Assembly (NCBI GenBank): GCA_019614645.1
Contig: JABWDB010000012.1
Span: forward strand, 7,130,001 to 7,194,000
Reading direction: 5' to 3'
DNA: 64,000 nucleotides
DNA from: Stratiolaelaps scimitus
Taxonomy: Eukaryota > Arthropoda > Arachnida > Mesostigmata > Laelapidae
The notes beneath the pieces were generated by a model. The model was not told the origin of the DNA, ran no database searches, and worked only from the letters and a program-made list of their open reading frames with translations. A program made the translations under genes and the position numbers. Shown here one piece after another: positions 57,873 through 64,000 of this stretch (its first letter is position 1; the number at the start of each line of letters is the position of its first letter).

Positions 57873-60800
57873 GACAACAGGGGAAATTCATCGTTTTCTC
57901 TCTAAAATTTACACATTTGCATGGGTAGTGCACAGTGTGTTCGAAACGACGTACGCTTGAATCGTGTGCAGCCACTAATTAGTTGATGCTTAGTCCCTAA
58001 CTATGCTCGTGGCCGGAGCTGCTCGGATCGCGTTCCCCGCAGCAGGTTGCTCTTGCCTTCGGTACGCTCTATTGTCGCTTGCTATGGCAACAAACAAAAA
58101 AAGGCCAGCGTTGTGTGTTCAACTCTCCAACGCCCGCTACGAAATGCTGGCACTTGGTGTCGTTCGGCTTTAACACCAATGCGCCGATGGCGGCGGACGC
58201 TTTGGTCTTCTGCGGACGCCTGTTCCCCCTCCCGATCTGTGGCCGATCTTTCGTTTCGTTGAGATGACTCTCCGAGCGGATCAGGAGGCCCTCTCGTGTC
58301 TGCCTGCTCCGAGCCGAACACGATCGCGCGCGCCGTTCAGCCAAGAAGTGGACGGGATTGACTCAAAAATCAAGCGGTGCCCCACTGAATCGAGCGGAGC
58401 TATTTTTCTATCTCGGCCTCTCGGCCCGAAACTGTACACTGACCAAGAAAGTGGCTGCGGCAAGAATGACGAGGTCGACCCCTTGCAAGAAACCTTTGAT
58501 TTCAAACGGACGTCACGGTTTGAGATGTGTGTGTTTGCCACGTCAAGCGACTCGACCCGCTCTGGCGAGCCATCTCTGCGCGAGTGTGAGCCCTTGTGAG
58601 GTTGTGCGCCCCGCAGAGACAAGTACGTTCTGTACACACTGCCTCGCCGCATTGAACGGTCAGCGCGTGCGCGAACGACGGCTACAAATGCGATTTATGA
58701 TGCGAAACCCCAAACGTCATAGCTTTTCCGTATATCGATACCCGTGGTTACTCCACAGCTAGTCTACCTCGGCCTCGTACAGCGAATGTTTGTTGCTCAC
58801 CGATAGGTAACTTTTTGTGCTGTTGTTACTGTTGCCGTTGCAACATGTGTGGGACACACGCTTGTACACGCGTTCCCAACAGATGCGGTTCCGTCGTCGT
58901 AGCTCTCCTTGATCGAAACGCGGTCGAGGGGAGACGCCAATGTCAGCGAGGATAGGGAACCGTATGCCCCGCGTGTGCATATTATATACATTGGGCGTGG
59001 GAGGGCGGACATTTGTGCGCATCTACCTCTACCAGCAGGAAAGAAAGAAAACGACTGGACCCTAGCAGAAAATGGATATTATTGCCATTTAACGACTTCC
59101 AACAACGTGGCTTTGCTTATTGGCTCGTCGAGACGCCGTGAGGGCAAGCGTTCACTGTGCTGTATAATGGCTAAGCCGTTAAATCGACGGCGATTTTGAC
59201 CCGTTTGTTTCTTTGTGGTGAACCGTGTGAGGAGGAGTTTCATGACTGGCTGGCCAAAGTTGGTTGGCTGAATATCGGTCTCGCTTAGCATATGCCCATG
59301 TGCGGGCTGTCGTCAGCCGGCTGAAAGAACATAATCCTTCGTAGGGATGTTTCAAAACAACTCCCTCGAAACTGTCGGACACATTTAGGTGGCCCGGTGT
59401 GTCTAGCAATCTTGAAGTGATGTCAAAGATGACGCCTGAATCAATCCCCGGCACAGGGAACTAAGACGGATGACTGTCTCAGTGGCTGCAACCGTGAACT
59501 GTACTTTGTACATTGTCTCTATACGCAGAAGCGTAGAATTTGTATTTACGTTTAGTGCATTCTAGCCCATCTAACAAGCGCTTGACTACTAGTAGCAATA
59601 CAGACCTTCTGTGGTGATCTCTAACTAGCTGATTGTCGGCCCTCCGCAAACTGCATTGATTTATCGACCTGCGTTGATTCAGGCCACGCTGTGCGGTTTG
59701 ATCCAACATTTCTGACACCTATTTATGTTATCGATCATAGAAGAAGCTGATTACTGTACGGGATCTTCTCAATTCTGGTGTAATACCAGAATTTATTCAT
59801 CTAGCCCTTAACTTCTATCGACACGAAAATACGACTCGTCACGGATATCAATAATGATCATATATATATATATATATATCTACGGTTGATCGATTCGGTG
59901 GCCGCGGCCATATCTTCTATATCGGGTGCATCAGTGGCAATGATGCTGACACTGTGAATGTTCCTGCTTCATCGCCTCGCCCTGCAGTCTCCGTTCTATT
60001 CAATGGGAAGCGACACACCTTCTAATCACCCACAGTCGAAATGTGGACAAACGTGGTTGAGTATCTTCGCAGACGAAAAGCGTATTTCTACAATGCTAAC
60101 ACTATCCCTTAGTAGCATACATAGTCACCTATAGCGTTACGCATTGCATTGGGGTGGGCAGTCAATGTTCTGGCACGGGCTGAACGAGTCACAGCTCAGG
60201 CCTCATTCGCTCAGCTCGCGGCAAAGGCTTTTCCTTCTCGAGGCCACATCAAGGCCTGATCGGGCGTTCGGCAGCGCGTGGCGGGATCGCCTTTCCCTGG
60301 GCGTCTGTCATCCTTGTCAGCTCGTCAGGCGACCAGACAACCAACCCATCGGCCTGCAACGATTCCCTTCGCAGTGTGGCCAATAATAGGTATCGGGTAT
60401 TGGCTCGAAGGTGTTTGTGTGCTATTCCTCTCGTCATTTGCTGTCAAGCGCTGTTCGGTAGCCGACGCACTTCTGCGGTGTCAAGCGAGCCCCGAGAATC
60501 GCTAGCTGACACCGGCATGGTCTGCCGGCTTCCCGCCGCTCGAGCTAGGGGGCAGTTTGTTTAGCTCGTTTTACCTCGCAGCAGCGAACAGCAACGCGCC
60601 ATGGACGTTGGGGTCAGGTGGGTAGATCATCTTAGGGTTGTGGCAGGCCTTCCGATAGCCGTGAGCTGGACAGACACCGGATTCTCGTCGCCTTTAGGAC
60701 ACAAACCTTTGTCGCGCTTCGGGCGGGAGTGGCCGGCTCGGCTTGACTGTCTGTCACGATAACGGTAACGTGAAAGGTGGCTTTACAAGGACTGCTAAAA

Positions 60801-61073
60801 AGCTTCAGTAGCAAGAAGCTGGGTGACAGCGGACAAAGAGAGAGACGACCGGGGATGTTGGCCGGCGTGTACGATCAACAAACGGGAAACACTGATCTCT
60901 CATTGTCTGGATTGCGGATCGCATTAAAATAAGCACATTAAAAATAAAATAACAGCACACCCTTTGAATGATATCGCCCTTGTTCTTGTTGGTGGAAACG
61001 CCTGATTTTCCTTCCATTTAATTTGCTAGAAACAATGAAATGTACATTATTTCATACCGTATAAATCATCATA
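57873..61073. other. No gene recognised
   Basis: A GC-richer stretch at 58.0-58.7 kb opens overlapping frames of up to 134 codons on both strands, without motifs. (TA)n lies at 59859-59879. Confidence 0.4.
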
Positions 61074-62385
61074 GGCGTTCAACTGTTTACGTCACTCCCT
61101 CTTCTTGCAAATGCTCGAACATCTTGGATGCAACGACATGGTGTTATGCTGGTTCAGGTCGTATCTGATCGACAGGCGGCAGGCCGTGAAAGTTGGGTCG
61201 GTGACATCGTCTTGGGAAGTCCTTAACATTGGGACTCCACAGGGGTCCATCATGGGGCCCTTTATGTTTATCATTCTGATTAATTTTATCTTATTAAAGA
61301 TAGCGAAGGTTGTTCCCTGTAAGACAATTACGTACGCAGACGACACGACACTCCTGTTTCGCATCAGACCATCGGCGGACCAAACAGAGTTACTGCTTGC
61401 GATAGAGAAAGTGGAGTATGTAGTAAAGATTTTTGGGAGATTTGGTCTAGTCGTCAATGCTGGGAAAACCTGCCTCACTCTGTTTTGTACACCTCAGAGA
61501 AGGAGACCGGTAGACTCAGTTTTATTTTGTGGTGAGCAGGTGTCGTTATCGGATACGGCTAAATGCCTCGGTCTTTTGTTGCATAAGCATCTCAAATGGT
61601 CTGCCCATTTGAGAGCTATCACTCTTAAATGCTACGCTGTAATTGCTCGCATTCGACGTCTTCGAGAGCTTGGATTTCCGAAGAATTGCCTCTTGCTTGT
61701 CTACAATTCCTTGCTAATACCGACGTTGGGATATGTCATGTCCATCTGGGGCAATGGATATAAAGAGGTAGTAGATAGAGGGAGAGTAATTCAAAATGAT
61801 GCACTTCGAGCAGTGTTTGGAAGGTCCCGCAGAGAGTCTGTTACCGATCTCTATGGCAGGTACAAACTCCTCACCGTGGATAAGTTAAGTCAGGTTTCCA
61901 CCGCGATTCTGGCTTTCAAAATGATCAAGGGTATAATACCGTCCGATGTCGCGTTCCCCATTGTGGCCGTCGACAGAAAAACTTCTCGCCGGGCAACAGA
62001 GTTTGTACTACCTACAGCCGTCAGGGTAACTACTTGCCAGTCTCTGGCTTATCAGATGCCGTTGGTTTGGAGCTCGCTCCCGAAGGAGGTTAGGGAGCTC
62101 ACATCTACCAGGAAGTTTGCCAAGGAGATAAAGAAAATATTGCAGTTATAATGTTATATAATGGTGTGAATTAGATACCCTGAATATTGTGAATTGTAAA
62201 TAATTTGAGTGAATGTAAATATCTGTTGACAGAATAATCTATTATAATTGTGAAATCGTAATTGCATGAACAATTTGGTGATAATACACTCTTATTTTTA
62301 CCCTATTTTTTAATCGAGAACTTAAGCATTGTAAAATTGCAGTTCCGGAAATAAACCGCAAATGTTATGTTATGTTATGTTATAG
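61074..62385 (+). mobile_element. Jockey/CR1-like LINE, 5'-truncated, with intact 3' end
   Basis: Reverse-transcriptase homology starts at about 61075 with A-F-N, in place of the usual A-F-D, followed by L-R-H-S-L. It continues in one frame to the stop at 62149-62151. Landmarks are W-F-R-S-Y-L, the G-T-P-Q-G-S-I-M-G-P motif, Y-A-D-D (61333-61344), G-L-V-V-N-A-G-K-T, L-G-L-L-L and a C-terminal W-S-S-L-P-K-E-V-R. A stop codon at 61072 and the lost endonuclease and finger regions show it is a dead, truncated copy. A 3' UTR of about 230 bases ends in GAGAACTTAAGCATTG, TTGCAGTTCC, an AATAAA and a (TTATG)n tail at 62363-62384. The last AFD-to-AFN change touches a catalytic aspartate position. Confidence 0.85.
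62317..62384 (+). repeat. LINE 3'-terminal motif and (TTATG)n tail
   Basis: This is the reference copy of the terminal motif that recurs at 1.4, 10.1, 17.9, 30.4, 33.1 and 38.7 kb. It ends in a four-copy TTATG repeat. Confidence 0.75.
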
Positions 62386-64000
62386 TGATCCAGTCCGATT
62401 CATTTGCACAGCGGAAATTAGTCGACAACTCATACAAGCCTCATTATATACGCCGTACTAACATACTAATTGTAAATTAATCAGCTATCGCAGTCGTTCG
62501 TTGCTTTAACCGCAATACGCAGCGTATACGACAGCTTCGATAGACGACCATCCAACGACAGCAACAGAGGCAACAGACCGACTCTCCCGTAGACACCCTG
62601 TTATGGAAGGATCAGTCTGTCTCTAATTCGCGTCCTTGCTTCTATCATCAGCCTAAGTCCTAACATATTATCCATCCACCCACCAGTGCATCAGTGTCGT
62701 ACGCACTGCGCAGTTATTATTTCGTATTGTACAAGACGAGGGCGAGCAAGGATGACATGACCGCTTAATGCTGGCTGTCCAATGATAATTTCATGGCCGT
62801 GCCATTGTTGACGGTGGACGGTGTGGCCGATGTCATGTTTCATCTTCGCTATCTCAAGCGCAATCGTGACCGGACACAGGTCTGAGCGCCGGCTTCGGGA
62901 GCTCCTGTTGCCTCGGGTTATCATGGCGCGTTTGGCGCAATTGCGGTTGCGGAGGCGGTTTCGAATCCGCGTTGGTGAGTCACTGTGTGCTGTTCGCAGT
63001 TTGTGGTTCGCTCGACGATAGCAGCGACGAGTTCCGCCGTTCACAGACGGGCGTACCAGTGACCAGCAGCTTGGAACGATCTGTACGGTGAGAAGCCGGT
63101 CGTCGATGTTGTCACGTGCACTCGCGCAGGCCGCGCGCCAGTCGAGTGGCCGAACTGATCCGGTGATCCGACAGGTGTTGTTCAATGTTCAGAGGCGTTC
63201 GAAGACAATGAACAACGATTCTGTCTACCGACACGTGGATTGGTCGGTGGGATCGATGTGGGGAGGGAGGGACAATGATTCGATGGAGATATCGACATCG
63301 GACGACGGCTGGATGAAAGCAGGAAGTGGTCGCCAGCCGGATCGTCAGATCCTCGAGTCGATCCGATGGACGCCCTCCGGATTAGTAAATGCGCTCTCCG
63401 TCGGACTCTTCCTTTGCGCTCACTGACGTTGAGCCTCTTGCGCGCGACCGGGGCCGATCTACCTTCGACAACTAACAACAATCGGGTGTCACAATAAATG
63501 AAATAAGATAATAATAATGATAATAATAATTATAATAATAATACCCTAATCGCTTCCGCACGGTGAGATCAGCAAGGTTCTACTGCCAAAACACCTAGTC
63601 ATCGCTGTTTCGACAACAGCGGCGCATGGTCTGCATATTCGTGGGCCGCGTGTACGATAGATGGTTCTTGAGCAGCAGTATGATAATGCTCATGAGAAAA
63701 GGCCGCTGATGAGTAGCGCGTTCTTCGCTACAATACAGCAGAAGAGAAACTTGGGGAAACTCTTTTGCTTAAAACGTCCAGTTATTCACGTGGATCTGGG
63801 CAGATCCCAGTGTGTCGATCATTATCTTTACCTAGTAACCTCCCTCTTTGTGCTGTAATATTTGGAATCGAATGTCTAAAACGTTCTTTATTTACCGCGC
63901 ACACACACATACACACGTGTGTGTTGTTTTTATAACTGGATTTTTGTGTGTGTCTATGTGTCATAGCCGAGGGTGGCTTGGACCCGCGAATCATGTCGTT
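62386..64000. other. No gene recognised
   Basis: A plus-strand frame from an ATG near 63210 (M-N-N-D-S-V-Y-R) and an opposite minus-strand frame (62691-63185) lie in a GC-richer stretch at 62.7-63.4 kb. Neither has a motif. An (AAT)n-like run lies at 63508-63543 and (CA)n/(TG)n at 63900-63955. Confidence 0.4.

Noticed and set aside
1..64000. Bacterial or plasmid origin; CRISPR array
   Set aside because: There are no operons or ribosome-binding sites, and no array of regularly spaced direct repeats with unique spacers. SINEs, LINEs and AATAAA signals indicate an animal nuclear genome.

Overview
The window looks like part of a repeat-rich animal nuclear genome, most likely an arthropod and possibly a chelicerate (mite or tick). 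The grounds are: sparse single-ORF genes with AATAAA signals and good Kozak contexts, many (TA)n microsatellites, tRNA-derived SINE-like repeats, two kinds of non-LTR retrotransposon remnant, a secreted glycine-rich structural protein of arthropod cuticle or silk style, and a urease accessory protein (UreF). UreF is absent from insects and vertebrates as far as I know but occurs in other invertebrates. No operons, Shine-Dalgarno sites or rRNA are seen. The taxonomic placement is an inference.

Layout. 0.7-1.1 kb: 3' fragment of a LINE. 1.1-25.4 kb: no convincing protein gene; SINE copies near 4.0-5.7, 10.0, 12.7 and 17.9 kb, microsatellites, and GC-rich low-complexity stretches near 2.3-3.6, 6.5-7.2 and 18.4-19.6 kb. 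25.4-34.1 kb: four minus-strand genes, here called A, B, C and D. Each encodes a short N-terminus, one membrane span, a basic juxtamembrane patch and, in A, C and D, a long alanine/charged helical or coiled-coil tail. A pairs with B and C pairs with D by shared motifs. I do not recognise the family, and it is the best candidate here for something undescribed. 36.1-36.4 kb: a small unidentified minus-strand ORF. 38.3-38.8 kb: a SINE copy, a second repeat family and a LINE-type 3' tail. 38.9-39.9 kb: ureF-like gene. 41.1-41.2 kb: a 31-bp-arm foldback repeat. 41.9-43.2 kb: a glycine-rich secreted protein gene with TATA-like box and polyadenylation signal. 47.2-49.4 kb: a 5'-truncated non-LTR retrotransposon with reverse transcriptase, CCHC and restriction-like endonuclease motifs. 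49.4-61 kb: mostly no gene, with microsatellites, a perfect 15-bp-arm hairpin at 55.9 kb and a SINE at 57.7 kb. 61.1-62.4 kb: a 5'-truncated jockey/CR1-like LINE with its 3' end. 62.4-64 kb: no identified gene.

How parts relate. The short 3'-end motif of the 61-kb LINE recurs in both orientations across the window, in at least two places directly behind a tRNA-like box B. This suggests SINEs that borrow the LINE's reverse transcriptase. A second SINE family ends in a conserved GGCTG...CAGCC stem-loop. The four membrane/coiled-coil genes form a tandem cluster on one strand. UreF would work with urease and the other Ure proteins encoded elsewhere in the genome.
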